Made by a program: the position numbers and the translations under genes
In this document: one piece after another, positions 16,530 through 25,179 of the stretch
Layout of the letters: the number at the start of each line of letters is the position of its first letter
How positions within the stretch are numbered: position 1 is the first letter of the stretch
Source: Thermococcus celericrescens
Lineage (GTDB): Archaea; Methanobacteriota_B; Thermococci; Thermococcales; Thermococcaceae
DNA: 48,905 bases
Direction: 5' to 3'
NCBI RefSeq assembly: GCF_001484195.1
Contig: NZ_LLYW01000015.1
Span: 1-48,905 of the forward strand
Notes under the pieces: model-generated
Told to the model about the DNA's origin: nothing
The model's input: the letters and a program-made list of their open reading frames with translations, nothing else
The model's database searches: none

Positions 16530-16590
16530 TTGCTCAGAGATCACCTTTCCGTCCTCATCAATCGGTTCGCCCATCACTCATCATCGCAGG
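16530..16590 (-). ncRNA. Second C/D box sRNA-like gene
   Basis: On the minus strand box C is ATGATGA (16584-16578), a 12-nt guide GTGATGGGCGAA, a variant box D' CCGA (16565-16562), immediately box C' TTGATGA (16561-16555), a 17-nt interval GGACGGAAAGGTGATCT, and box D CTGA (16537-16534). The D' variant, the zero-length D'-C' spacer and the long second guide make it less canonical than its neighbour. However, it has the same promoter arrangement (TTTTAAG, then CCCCTCTTCCAA). Confidence 0.6.
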
Positions 16591-16608
16591 GGGAGATTGG
16601 AAGAGGGG

Positions 16609-16617
16609 CTTAAAACG
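16609..16617 (-). promoter_or_regulatory. TATA box of the second C/D sRNA
   Basis: GTTTTAAG on the minus strand is followed by CCCCTCTTCC, at the same distance from box C as in the neighbouring sRNA gene. This suggests the promoter was duplicated with the gene. Confidence 0.5.
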
Positions 16618-16670
16618 GTTGCCGTAGGACAATCCTTATCAACCCGTACACGGTTTTAGGTTGGGTGCGT

Positions 16671-17921
16671 ATGGGGGAAAGCCTGAAGCTGAGACTCATC
16701 AAAAACGCGGGCTGGCTGTTCGGGGCAGAGATTATTTCAAAGATACTAGCGTACGGTATAATAGTCATCCTGAGCAGAACCCTCGGACCGGAAGGATTGG
16801 GACAGTATTCGTTTATATTCTACTACGTCGGCCTCTTGGGGATATTCTCCGATTTGGGTGTCGGGTATTATTTTATGAGAGAAGTTGCAAGAGAGAGGAA
16901 CCGGTTGGACGAACTCCTCCCAGATGTCCTCGGCTTCAAGATAGTTCTGGCAGTGGTTAATTTCCTTGTAATTGCCGGGCTCACCCTCTTCATCCCGAAG
17001 CCAGAATGGATGAAACTCCTTATAATCCTGGCTGGAGCCGAGGCGATGCTGACGTGGATCTCTCTGATTTTTGTCAGAGTTATGTATGCCCACGAAGTCA
17101 CCAAGTACGAGGCCATCGCTAGAACCGTTGAACGGCTCTGGGCTTTCTTCATCGGAGGTGCTGTGCTTTACTATTTCATGTCATTATCCCTGTTCGTCAT
17201 AGCTCTCTTAGCCGGATATTTCCTGAGAGAGCTTTTGAGAATAAAATTTGGAATGAAATTTGTTGATGTTGTGAGAGTTAGATTTAAACCGGATAAATGG
17301 ATTTTTCTGCTAAAGAAATCTTATCCATTCTGGCTCATAGGGCTTTTCACGCTCATTTACTATCGCACGGACATGGTGATGCTCAGCCTGATGAGAGGGG
17401 ATTATGAAACTGGAATATACAGGGCAGCCTACATATGGATTCAGGTTGCTATGCTAGTTCCGAACATAGTCATACCGACGACTTTGCCATCGATGGCTCG
17501 TCTGTGGAAAGAAAACAGGGATGCTCTCCAAGTTCTCTTCAGGAAGAGCTTTCAAACTTTAGTCATTTTGGGTATTGCCGGGACGGTTGGATACTACCTC
17601 CTAGCCAATTTTGGCATACTAACAGTTTTTGGGAAGGAGTTTGGAAATAGTGTTCCCGTCCTTAAGGTTCTCGCGTTTGCGTTGCCCTTTATGTTTCTCA
17701 ATTCCCTCTTTGGAAGCTTCATGAACGCAACTGGAAGGGAGCTGACATTTACGAAGATAGCCGGGTTTACAGCGTTGCTAAATGTCGTCCTTAATTATTT
17801 CCTTATCTTGAATTATGGAGCAAGTGGTGCGGCAGTAGCGACAGTGGTGAGTCAGGGAATTGGATGCCTATTAAATGGGTATTTACTAATAAAATATCAA
17901 TGGATTCTTAGACAATCATGA
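16671..17921 (+). CDS. Oligosaccharide flippase, Wzx/MATE-like (416 aa)
   Basis: This is a polysaccharide-biosynthesis transporter expected to flip a lipid-linked glycan across the membrane. It has 12 to 14 hydrophobic segments, starting with NAGWLFGAEIISKILAYGIIVILSR, and the typical early motif RTLGPEGLGQYSF. The start is ATG 16671; GTG 16665 is an in-frame alternative, since only a weak purine-rich stretch precedes and a short or absent leader is possible. It runs convergent to the minus-strand glycan operon, with 7 nt between the stops. Its own 5' half is less A+T-rich than that operon. The transported glycan is probably the product of the neighbouring genes. Confidence 0.85.
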   Translation: MGESLKLRLIKNAGWLFGAEIISKILAYGIIVILSRTLGPEGLGQYSFIFYYVGLLGIFSDLGVGYYFMREVARERNRLDELLPDVLGFKIVLAVVNFLVIAGLTLFIPKPEWMKLLIILAGAEAMLTWISLIFVRVMYAHEVTKYEAIARTVERLWAFFIGGAVLYYFMSLSLFVIALLAGYFLRELLRIKFGMKFVDVVRVRFKPDKWIFLLKKSYPFWLIGLFTLIYYRTDMVMLSLMRGDYETGIYRAAYIWIQVAMLVPNIVIPTTLPSMARLWKENRDALQVLFRKSFQTLVILGIAGTVGYYLLANFGILTVFGKEFGNSVPVLKVLAFALPFMFLNSLFGSFMNATGRELTFTKIAGFTALLNVVLNYFLILNYGASGAAVATVVSQGIGCLLNGYLLIKYQWILRQS

Positions 17922-17928
17922 ATCGAAT

Positions 17929-18894
17929 CTATACATTTTCATACCCCCACTGGGTCTCTAAATCTCTGCCGATTAAGTCAGAGAGCTTTTTGACTTCTGG
18001 TTTAAAGCGCTTCATAAGTTTGAGTCTGAATTCCTCCGGCAAGGGTTTGCGGGAAACTGGTTTTGTGTTGAGCTTATTTAATGGGACTATAATTTCATTC
18101 CATACAAATTTTCTAAATTTGTGGGGCATTATATCCCTAATGCGTGTTTTAGATACTTCAAACAGGACTTTCCGTAAAAGGGTTGTTCTGTAAGTGGAGT
18201 TTGGATTGTGTATCTCAAAGTTAGGCCTGAAATTGCTATTGTTAACATTCAAGAATTGCAGAATCTCATGATAGACTCTTTCGGGGTTAGATTTCAAGTC
18301 ATCAAATATTACAACTTTTATTTGAGACTCATCAAAATATTTGTAATACCTGCTTAACTGCTCCGCATATTTTGGCCACTCCGAGTAATATAACATCGAT
18401 GGGAACAGGACATATTTGGGTATGTATTTTCCTTGTTTCCTAAAAGGCTCTATCTCAAGTGCTTTTTTAAAATCTTTGATATTCTCATGAAGTTCCCGAA
18501 GGAATACATGATGCAGAGAATACAAAAAGTTAACAGGTTCTCTGAAAACAGCAAGTATTTTTGACTCAGGATTAAACTCGTAGATATTTTTAGCAGCTAC
18601 TCTGGAGTATAGATATATCACAGATGCTTCTCCAATTACCTTATATCCAGTAGCATTTTGAAATAAGCTAATATAGCGGAGATAGTCATGATAAGGAAAG
18701 CGAACTAGCAGTTCCCTCTCGTTTTTGAAAAATTCTAAGGTTTCCCTGTGGAGATCCGTACAAAAATAATTTGGCTCCTTTATCTCACTCATGAATATCT
18801 CAGGATGCTGTCTGAGATAGTGATATAGGGAAGTCGTGCCACTTCTGGGCTCCCCAACTATGAAAAAATTTGGAAGAGACTTATTGCTCTCCAT
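17929..18894 (-). CDS. PAPS-dependent sulfotransferase (321 aa)
   Basis: This sulfotransferase-domain protein is predicted to move sulfate from PAPS to a sugar. The 5'-phosphosulfate loop is GEPRSGTTSLYHYL (residues 14-27). The 3'-phosphate site is ILAVFREPVNFLYSLHHVF, with Arg117 and Ser125 in the expected places. The overall organisation resembles heparan-type carbohydrate sulfotransferases. No membrane anchor is visible, so it acts in the cytosol on the activated or lipid-linked sugar. ATG 18894 overlaps the dehydratase end by 14 nt; this is the last gene of the six-gene operon. Such enzymes are uncommon in Thermococcales, and the gene is A+T-rich, consistent with transfer. The substrate is unknown. 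Confidence 0.88.
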   Translation of the reverse strand: MESNKSLPNFFIVGEPRSGTTSLYHYLRQHPEIFMSEIKEPNYFCTDLHRETLEFFKNERELLVRFPYHDYLRYISLFQNATGYKVIGEASVIYLYSRVAAKNIYEFNPESKILAVFREPVNFLYSLHHVFLRELHENIKDFKKALEIEPFRKQGKYIPKYVLFPSMLYYSEWPKYAEQLSRYYKYFDESQIKVVIFDDLKSNPERVYHEILQFLNVNNSNFRPNFEIHNPNSTYRTTLLRKVLFEVSKTRIRDIMPHKFRKFVWNEIIVPLNKLNTKPVSRKPLPEEFRLKLMKRFKPEVKKLSDLIGRDLETQWGYENV

Positions 18895-19906
18895 TATGCT
18901 GACCCCCTATTCTGAGGTATTCCAAAACTATATCCCTTAATTCTTTTCGTGACAGTTTCGGCGCCTCTTTTGAACTATATTTTACAACATTGGAATGAAC
19001 TTCGCCCAAGGAGGGTTCACCAATTTTAATTCTATACATGTTTCCTAGGTCCTCTATATAATGACTTTCCACTTCGTTTATTAAGTCCTCATGCAATTTC
19101 TCCCCCGGAGATAGGCCAATAAGTTTCACAGTGACCTCTCCAGGATCAATACCGACTAATGGGGCAATGTCTCTTCTCATAACCTCTACTAAATCTCCCA
19201 GTTTAAAGGCATTCATTTTCAGTATGAATAACTCACCCCCTTTCGCTAGCTCAGTAGCCTTAAAGACAAGCCGTACAGCATCTGAAATCCTCATAATGAA
19301 CCGTGTAACCTCAGGGTCAGAGACAAACAATGTTTTTTTGTTAACTAAGGTAGTAATAAAAATAGGGATTACTGAACCCCTTGAGTTGGCAACATTTCCA
19401 AATCGCACTACCATAAATGCACTTTCATTCTTGGCAAGCTTGTTTGCATTCAACGTTATCCTTTCAGCAATGAACTTTGTAGCCCCCATGACTGTGGTAG
19501 GGTTTGCAGCTTTATCAGTGCTTATTGTAACGAATTTTTCAGTTCCATGATGGAGGGCCAATTCTACAAGATTCTGAGTTCCTATAATGTTTGTTTTCAC
19601 TGCCTCGAAAGGGAACTCCTCTGAGATAACCACATGTTTCATTGCGGCAGCATGGAACACGATATTAATGTCATATAGTTTAAATACATTACTGGCACTT
19701 TGAAAGTCTCTCACATCACCGACCACAAATTCCAAGCGATCGTCTAGTATCTCTTTTCTCATGATGAAGTGTTTAATTTCATCTCTGCTCATCACCACAA
19801 CCTTGTTAACCTCAGTCCTCAGGAGTTGCCTAACTATCTCCCTACCAATGCTACCTGTACCACCCGTGACAAGAACATTCTTATTTTTGAATACGTTTTC
19901 TTCCAT
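18881..19906 (-). CDS. Nucleotide-sugar 4,6-dehydratase, CapD/PseB-like SDR (341 aa)
   Basis: This is a short-chain dehydrogenase predicted to convert UDP-GlcNAc (or a similar sugar) to a 4-keto-6-deoxy sugar. It has the NAD-binding motif VTGGTGSIGREIV at residues 12-24, VFHAAAMKHV, and the catalytic STDKAANPTTVMGATK. Here Met replaces the usual active-site Tyr, as in the FlaA1/PseB/CapE subfamily. The short length matches the soluble enzymes rather than the membrane-anchored CapD/PglF. ATG 19906 shares one base with the aminotransferase stop and has GAGGGTGAAAACTG before it. With the following enzymes it forms a dehydratase-aminotransferase-acetyltransferase set. The exact stereochemistry (bacillosamine-like or altrose-like) cannot be read from the sequence. 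Confidence 0.87.
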   Translation of the reverse strand: MEENVFKNKNVLVTGGTGSIGREIVRQLLRTEVNKVVVMSRDEIKHFIMRKEILDDRLEFVVGDVRDFQSASNVFKLYDINIVFHAAAMKHVVISEEFPFEAVKTNIIGTQNLVELALHHGTEKFVTISTDKAANPTTVMGATKFIAERITLNANKLAKNESAFMVVRFGNVANSRGSVIPIFITTLVNKKTLFVSDPEVTRFIMRISDAVRLVFKATELAKGGELFILKMNAFKLGDLVEVMRRDIAPLVGIDPGEVTVKLIGLSPGEKLHEDLINEVESHYIEDLGNMYRIKIGEPSLGEVHSNVVKYSSKEAPKLSRKELRDIVLEYLRIGGQHNGEQ

Positions 19907-21039
19907 CAGTTTTCACCCTCAAAGAAGTCTTTAATCGATGAGATTATGTAATCTATTTCTCCCTTGGTCATATGGGGATACATTGGTAAGCTCAAAACTT
20001 GAGAGGAAATCTCTTCCGTTACAGGGAGATCAACATTATGATATCCTAAACTTCTAAATACTGTGTACTTATGTACTGGCTCAAAGTAAACCCTAGTGGA
20101 TACCCCCCTATTTGATAGATATTCCATAAGTGCGTCCCTTGTTTTGTTTCCATCCAGAACTCTTAGTGTATACAGCTGGTAAACGGCAAAATAGTCCTCA
20201 GGTTCATCCAGCACATAAAGTCCTTTTAATTTCCTGAGAGCGTTGTTTAATAAATGTGCATTTTTTCTTCTCAATTCAATTAGCCTGTCGACTTTCTCTA
20301 GCTGCGACAATCCCAGTGCAGCTAAAATGGTTGAGAGTCTCCAGTTATACCCAACTTCCACATAATCAACCGTTGCTCTAGAAGTGAAGTAGTCTTTCTC
20401 GGTAATCCTGCCATAAGAAGCAATAAGTTTTAGCCGTTTGTATATATTTTTGTCATTTGTAACCACTGCCCCACCCTCGCTTGTCGTGAAAATCTTATTC
20501 TGGCAGAAGCTGAAAATGGCAGCATCCCCAAAGGTACCAACGTGTCTATCTTTTACTCTGGCTCCAAAGGCCTCGGCGGCGTCTTCAATCAATATAAGGT
20601 TATAATCCTCAGCTATCTCCCTGAGCTCCCGTATTTTACATGGCATCCCACCATAATGAACTGCCAGTATTGCTCTTGTTTTAGGAGTTATCCTCTCCTT
20701 GACATCCTCTGGATCCAAACCCATAGTTTTCTCTTCAATATCAGCAAAGACCGGCCTTGCTCCTACATACAGAGGGGAATAAGCAGTAGCGATGAACGTA
20801 AACGAGGGAACAATTATTTCATCTCCAGGTCCAAACTTGTAGGTTAGCATAAGTGCATGAAGTGCTGAGCCACCAGAATTGAATGTCACACAGTACTTAG
20901 TCCCAATATACTCACAGATTCTTCTTTCAAGTTCTATTACTTGTTCCCCAATACACCATTGCATCCCAGAACGAATCACTTTTTCAACAGCAGCTATGTC
21001 ATTCTTATCCCAATAGATTTTAAATAGGGGGATTTTCAT
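19906..21039 (-). CDS. DegT/DnrJ/EryC1-family sugar aminotransferase (377 aa)
   Basis: This PLP enzyme is expected to transfer an amino group to the 4-keto (or 3-keto) position of a nucleotide sugar. PLP contacts include NSGGSALHALML, LIEDAAEAFGA (Asp153) and the internal aldimine Lys182 in FCQNKIFTTSEGG. The C-terminal part has the conserved VYFEPVHK and LSLPMYPHMT segments. ATG 21039 overlaps the acetyltransferase stop by 4 nt. Given the dehydratase directly downstream, the likely product is a UDP-4-amino-4,6-dideoxy sugar; the order of action is inferred from known bacillosamine and pseudaminic acid pathways. Confidence 0.9.
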   Translation of the reverse strand: MKIPLFKIYWDKNDIAAVEKVIRSGMQWCIGEQVIELERRICEYIGTKYCVTFNSGGSALHALMLTYKFGPGDEIIVPSFTFIATAYSPLYVGARPVFADIEEKTMGLDPEDVKERITPKTRAILAVHYGGMPCKIRELREIAEDYNLILIEDAAEAFGARVKDRHVGTFGDAAIFSFCQNKIFTTSEGGAVVTNDKNIYKRLKLIASYGRITEKDYFTSRATVDYVEVGYNWRLSTILAALGLSQLEKVDRLIELRRKNAHLLNNALRKLKGLYVLDEPEDYFAVYQLYTLRVLDGNKTRDALMEYLSNRGVSTRVYFEPVHKYTVFRSLGYHNVDLPVTEEISSQVLSLPMYPHMTKGEIDYIISSIKDFFEGEN

Positions 21040-21473
21040 TTACTAATCCCCTCCATCAGTTTCTCTATTTCCTCATCAGTCAGTCTCCGGTAGACTTTCA
21101 CTGGAACACCAAATACTATGACGTTTGGTGGAATATCCTTGTTCACAAAGCTGAACGCACCAATTATCGAGTTTTCTCCGATTGTAACTCCAGGCATTAC
21201 CACACTATGACTTCCAATCCTAGCATTTCTTTTGATAATAACCTGGCCAGTCTTCCCATCTATGGTCGATTCAGAATAAATCGAACAGTGAGAGCCTATT
21301 TGGACGTAATCTTCAATTGTGACACCATATTTGGCATTTATGTAGGTAAATGCTCCAATATCTGTATATTTGCCCAGTTTAAGGCCCTCAGGATACTGAA
21401 CCATCCAGTTCCAACGAGTTAATTTACCATGTTGTATTTTGGGAGGTTTCCATTCTATAAACTTAGTGGACAT
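21036..21473 (-). CDS. Left-handed beta-helix acyltransferase (145 aa)
   Basis: This hexapeptide-repeat acetyltransferase carries the repeat patterns IGAFTYINAKYGVTIEDYVQIGSH and ARIGSHSVVMPGVTIGENSIIGA. A C-terminal FGVPVKVYRRLTDEE segment is typical of sugar O- or N-acetyltransferases (WbbJ/PglD-like). ATG 21473 overlaps the end of the upstream glycosyltransferase by 11 nt; an upstream in-frame GTG at 21485 is less likely. Sitting next to the aminotransferase, it probably acetylates the new amino group, but acetylation of a hydroxyl cannot be excluded. Confidence 0.85.
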   Translation of the reverse strand: MSTKFIEWKPPKIQHGKLTRWNWMVQYPEGLKLGKYTDIGAFTYINAKYGVTIEDYVQIGSHCSIYSESTIDGKTGQVIIKRNARIGSHSVVMPGVTIGENSIIGAFSFVNKDIPPNVIVFGVPVKVYRRLTDEEIEKLMEGISK

Positions 21474-22623
21474 CAGAACCACCATCCAGTACCCTGTTGA
21501 TTACAGCTCTTAGGTTATCTATTACTATTGATTCCCTGCGGTTTTCAAAAACCTTTCTGTTAACCCTACACATTTTTCTTCGAAATTTTTTATCGGAAAG
21601 CGCATTAGTGAGGGTCCTTGCAGCTTCATCTGGAGAGTAGGGATCAACAAATATTGCATTTTTATAACTCATAATATCACAGTAGGACCATATATTTTTA
21701 TTTAAGACTGGGACACTACAAAGCAATGCCCCTTCCATTATAGACATTCCAAACTGGTCATCCGTAGGGATATTAACGTTAAAATCAGATAAAAGAAACA
21801 TCCTAGCCATTTCCTCAGCAGATAAAAATCGTGGAATAACTGAGGTCTTAATACCGTATTCTTTAGCTTTAGAGACAACATGCTGAGCATATACTGTCTT
21901 TAAATTGGATGTATCAATGAAGAGCAATACAAGTTGTTCTTTGAACTCTGACCTGCTCAATACCTCCACTAACAGATGGTGGTTATAAAAAGGTAGCAAC
22001 GTCCTTGGGGAGAAAATTAAAGTGTATCTTGGGCTTTTCCGGATAGTGTTTATCTTGTAAGAATAAAAAGCATCCCTAATTGGAAAAATAATCGTTAAGA
22101 ACATCTTTCGAGAATTACGCACCCCCCACATTTCAGCAAAATATTTTGAATTAAAATGGAATTCAAACAAAACCATAGAAAGTTTTCTTTTTACTATAAA
22201 CTTAAATATTAGTCGATAAATAAGTGGCTTCTTTCTCCCTGTTTTTTCTCTTAATTTCCAGTCAGTACCATACGGAACATACACCACAGGCTTCTTAAGA
22301 GGTAACACTGCCAATGAAAAAAGATACCAGATATTTAAATAATGCACAATATGCACATCGCACCAAGCATCGAGCTTTGAAAAGAGGAATGGAACCCTAA
22401 ACAGCCTTCCAAGTAGTCCTATGAATGTCCGCAGGATATTTTTCCCATCAGACGATTCAAACAGTTCTATATCAACCCCCTTGGCATCAGAGGAACCTAT
22501 TGAAACTACAGAGTAATCCCTGCACGATTTAAGAAGTCTAATATGGGTCTCATAAAACGAACCCCTGTTACCCCAAAGGCATATTTTAACCTTTCTCTGG
22601 TGTTTTCTAGGAGTAGATACCAT
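21463..22623 (-). CDS. GT-B glycosyltransferase (386 aa)
   Basis: This is a family-4-like glycosyltransferase. The second half carries the donor-binding pattern: FSPRTLLPFYNHHLLVEVL, then LSDFNVNIPTDDQFGMSIMEGALLCSVPV, where the E-x(7)-type acidic loop binds the nucleotide sugar. The N-terminal acceptor domain starts VKICLWGNRGSFYETHIRLL. I chose ATG 22623 because GGGGTGCTGGAA precedes it and a TATA-like TTTTATAATA lies at 22668-22677; a GTG at 22698 would add 25 residues. If the TATA is real, this gene begins its own transcript inside the operon. The sequence is A+T-rich and basic. Donor and acceptor are unknown. Confidence 0.8.
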   Translation of the reverse strand: MVSTPRKHQRKVKICLWGNRGSFYETHIRLLKSCRDYSVVSIGSSDAKGVDIELFESSDGKNILRTFIGLLGRLFRVPFLFSKLDAWCDVHIVHYLNIWYLFSLAVLPLKKPVVYVPYGTDWKLREKTGRKKPLIYRLIFKFIVKRKLSMVLFEFHFNSKYFAEMWGVRNSRKMFLTIIFPIRDAFYSYKINTIRKSPRYTLIFSPRTLLPFYNHHLLVEVLSRSEFKEQLVLLFIDTSNLKTVYAQHVVSKAKEYGIKTSVIPRFLSAEEMARMFLLSDFNVNIPTDDQFGMSIMEGALLCSVPVLNKNIWSYCDIMSYKNAIFVDPYSPDEAARTLTNALSDKKFRRKMCRVNRKVFENRRESIVIDNLRAVINRVLDGGSDVH

Positions 22624-22717
22624 TTCCAGCACCCCTAAATCATTATAAGACAGTTTAGTCTGGAATTTATTATAAAATATATGTTTCAAGAATTTCACGT
22701 CATACTATTTCCCCCTT

Positions 22718-23800
22718 CTAAGGATAAACTCTAAACAAAATCTGCTCAACAAAATTCCACGTATACTTCTTTAAATAGATTTTATGACCCCTATGTCCTG
22801 CTTTTTTTAGATATTTTGGATTCATTAACAAAAAGGACACCCTACTTTCAACATCCTTCTCATCATATTTTACAGACCATCCAATTTTCATGCTTTCAAC
22901 AAGCTCAGCCAGTGCTGTTCCCCGGGATACTAGAATAGGAGTCTTAACACTGGCAGCCTCGAACACCTTATTTGGAAGACTCAACCTGATGTTTTCAAAA
23001 CGTGGATCGTAGATTGCAAAGGTTAGATGTGCTTTCTCAAGTTCAACGAATATTTGCTCATGGGGTATAAATCCTAAGAAATTCTTTCCCAGCTGTTTCT
23101 TCAAAATCTCTTCAACATCAACCCATCCCTTTCCTGCAATCCTGTAAGTTATGCCAAGGCGTTCCGTAATCTTAAGCATCTCCAGAAGAAATCGGTTTCC
23201 CGACAGTACTCCTCCGTAAAAAATTGTAAAAGTAGGATACTTCGGGAGATTTTTGAGATAGCTCGGGTTAACTGTGTTTAAGATAACAAAAACGTCCTTA
23301 TTGTTTCTCTGGACAACCTGTTTAACTTTCTGACTAGCAGTAAATATCAAATCTGCGTTTTTTTGAAAATATGAATCCAAATATCCCACAATTTTAGCAA
23401 GTTTCCCACCCGCGACCAGCTTGACCATGCTTTCATACAGATCGTGTACGTCATATACCCACACATTATTCTTGATTTTTTTTACGATAACTCCCAGGAC
23501 TGCAGTATCAAAGTCATGTGTATGTATAATATCGAAGTCCATTTTCATTAACAAAAACAGAGAGCGTAAGTAAAATAGGAATAAACCGGCAATAAAGCAT
23601 AGTGGAAGCCCATAGCAGGATCTAATGTGAATCCTAAGGATCTTTATCCCGTTTATAGTCTCTATCTTGGGGTATTTTCCCTCCCTATCCCAGGCGATTA
23701 TAGTAACATCATACCCAGCTTTCACAAGACTGGATGCCTCTTTGTAGACCCGAGGATCTGGCTTGAATGGATTACTAAGAGTCATCACAATCCGTTTCAC
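22718..23800 (-). CDS. GT4-family glycosyltransferase (360 aa)
   Basis: This is a GT-B glycosyltransferase. The N-terminal domain begins RIVMTLSNPFKPDPRVYKEA, a pattern common in group 1 transferases. DFDIIHTHDFDTAVLG and YDVHDLYESM line the acceptor cleft. The C-terminal domain has TIFYGGVLSGNRFLLEML, FLGFIPHEQI and SLPNKVFEAASVKTPILVS, with the donor-binding Glu in KVFEAASV. The start is GTG 23800, 5 nt after GGGGAGA. It is the first gene of the minus-strand glycan operon and is divergent from the sulfatase-like gene, so the 107-nt gap between them holds both promoters. Confidence 0.88.
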   Translation of the reverse strand: MKRIVMTLSNPFKPDPRVYKEASSLVKAGYDVTIIAWDREGKYPKIETINGIKILRIHIRSCYGLPLCFIAGLFLFYLRSLFLLMKMDFDIIHTHDFDTAVLGVIVKKIKNNVWVYDVHDLYESMVKLVAGGKLAKIVGYLDSYFQKNADLIFTASQKVKQVVQRNNKDVFVILNTVNPSYLKNLPKYPTFTIFYGGVLSGNRFLLEMLKITERLGITYRIAGKGWVDVEEILKKQLGKNFLGFIPHEQIFVELEKAHLTFAIYDPRFENIRLSLPNKVFEAASVKTPILVSRGTALAELVESMKIGWSVKYDEKDVESRVSFLLMNPKYLKKAGHRGHKIYLKKYTWNFVEQILFRVYP

Positions 23801-23907
23801 ACAATCTCCCCACTGATATTGGAGAGTCCCCTATAATTTAAGTCTTTTCATAGTCCTGGCAAGACAAATATTTAAATAAAACATATAGCTACTAGGTGGG
23901 AACATAC

Positions 23908-25179
23908 ATGGACAAGCCAAACGTAATTCTCATAGTCCTCGATACCCTCAGAAAGGACTACTCCAGCGGGATAGAGCACAAGCTGATTAGGGACTTTGGA
24001 TTCACAGGATACGAGAACGCAATAGCTCCCTCACCATGGACTATCCCGAGTCATGCGTCAATGTTTACCGGTCTGTATCCTATATACCACGGGGTGCACG
24101 AGGGCAAGAGAAGAAAAGTTCCTGATGTGAAGTTTAAGGAAGATGGAACGTACCTGCACGAGATTCTAGATTCCCTTGGATATACAACATACCTCTTCAC
24201 TGCAAACTTCTTTATCGGGCCAGACTTTGGTATAAAGGGCTTTTCCGAATTTCACGACACACTGAAACCCCTTATCGAGGATCAGGACAGAGAGAAGCTC
24301 AGCCGGGTTCTCAAGAAGTATCAGCCCAAAAATGGGCTGGAACTTGTCAAAGCCCTGATGAAGGAAAAGAAGTTTGTCCTGCCCTTCAAAGTCCTCTGGA
24401 GAATCATAAGCAGATACGGAGAGGGATGGCCAAAGGATAAGGGTGCAAAAGTTACGAACAAACTCCTCAAGGAACTCAACTTTAAAGCCCCATCCTACAT
24501 CTTCATCAACCTGATGGAAGTCCACGAACCGTACTCCCTTTTTGAAGGATTCACAGATGCCCCCGTGGTCAACAGACTCCTTGGGCAAGAGCCTGAGCTG
24601 GTGGAGAAGTGGAGGAAAGGGTATCCCGAACAGGTTAAATACCTTGAAAAGAGACTCGTGGAGATGCTCAACATCCTTCAGGAGAAGGGGATACTCGAGA
24701 ACTCCATAACCATAGTGACCAGCGACCACGGTCAGCTGCTCGGGGAATACGGAGGAAAACTTGGGCACGGTGTTTTTCTCCATGACGAACTTTTAAGAGT
24801 CCCTTTCCTTATCAGATTGCCCAATAAAGAACCTCCCCATGAGGAAAATGGATATATCAGCCTTGCTAGGATAAAACCTATGATTTCAAGCACTGTTCAA
24901 GGCAATGAGTTCAATCTTACATCAGAGTATGCTATAGTGGAGAGTTTTGGTACCCACTATCCTTATCCCAACTTGACGGAGGATAAAACGGAGCTTGTCC
25001 AAGAGATTGAGAAGTACAGGATAAAGATCTACCACAGAGAGGGCACTGCGATCTTCAGCGTTGATGACTGGCGCTTTGAAGAGGTAAACGCGGAGAACGA
25101 AGAAAAGTTCAGGAACATCGCCAAAAAGCTCATCGTCAAACATATAAGCCTTTTCGCAGGCAAGGGGGTGGCCAAGTGA
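23908..25179 (+). CDS. Sulfatase-superfamily enzyme with Thr at the nucleophile position (423 aa)
   Basis: This is an alkaline-phosphatase/sulfatase fold enzyme (PF00884). ATG 23908 is chosen 7 nt after AGGTGGG, with a TATA box (AATATTTAAATAAA) near 23867-23880. Metal ligands are in ILIVLDTLRKDY and in TIVTSDHGQLLGEYGGKLGHG. The nucleophile segment is SPWTIPSHASMFTG: the residue aligned with the formylglycine Cys/Ser of true sulfatases is Thr, and the usual Arg is His. This fits phosphodiesterases or phosphoglycerol- and phosphoethanolamine-type transferases better than a sulfatase. No signal peptide or transmembrane segments are visible, so it looks cytosolic. It overlaps the GT2 gene by 4 nt. 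A role in decorating the glycan is inferred. Confidence 0.8.
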   Translation: MDKPNVILIVLDTLRKDYSSGIEHKLIRDFGFTGYENAIAPSPWTIPSHASMFTGLYPIYHGVHEGKRRKVPDVKFKEDGTYLHEILDSLGYTTYLFTANFFIGPDFGIKGFSEFHDTLKPLIEDQDREKLSRVLKKYQPKNGLELVKALMKEKKFVLPFKVLWRIISRYGEGWPKDKGAKVTNKLLKELNFKAPSYIFINLMEVHEPYSLFEGFTDAPVVNRLLGQEPELVEKWRKGYPEQVKYLEKRLVEMLNILQEKGILENSITIVTSDHGQLLGEYGGKLGHGVFLHDELLRVPFLIRLPNKEPPHEENGYISLARIKPMISSTVQGNEFNLTSEYAIVESFGTHYPYPNLTEDKTELVQEIEKYRIKIYHREGTAIFSVDDWRFEEVNAENEEKFRNIAKKLIVKHISLFAGKGVAK

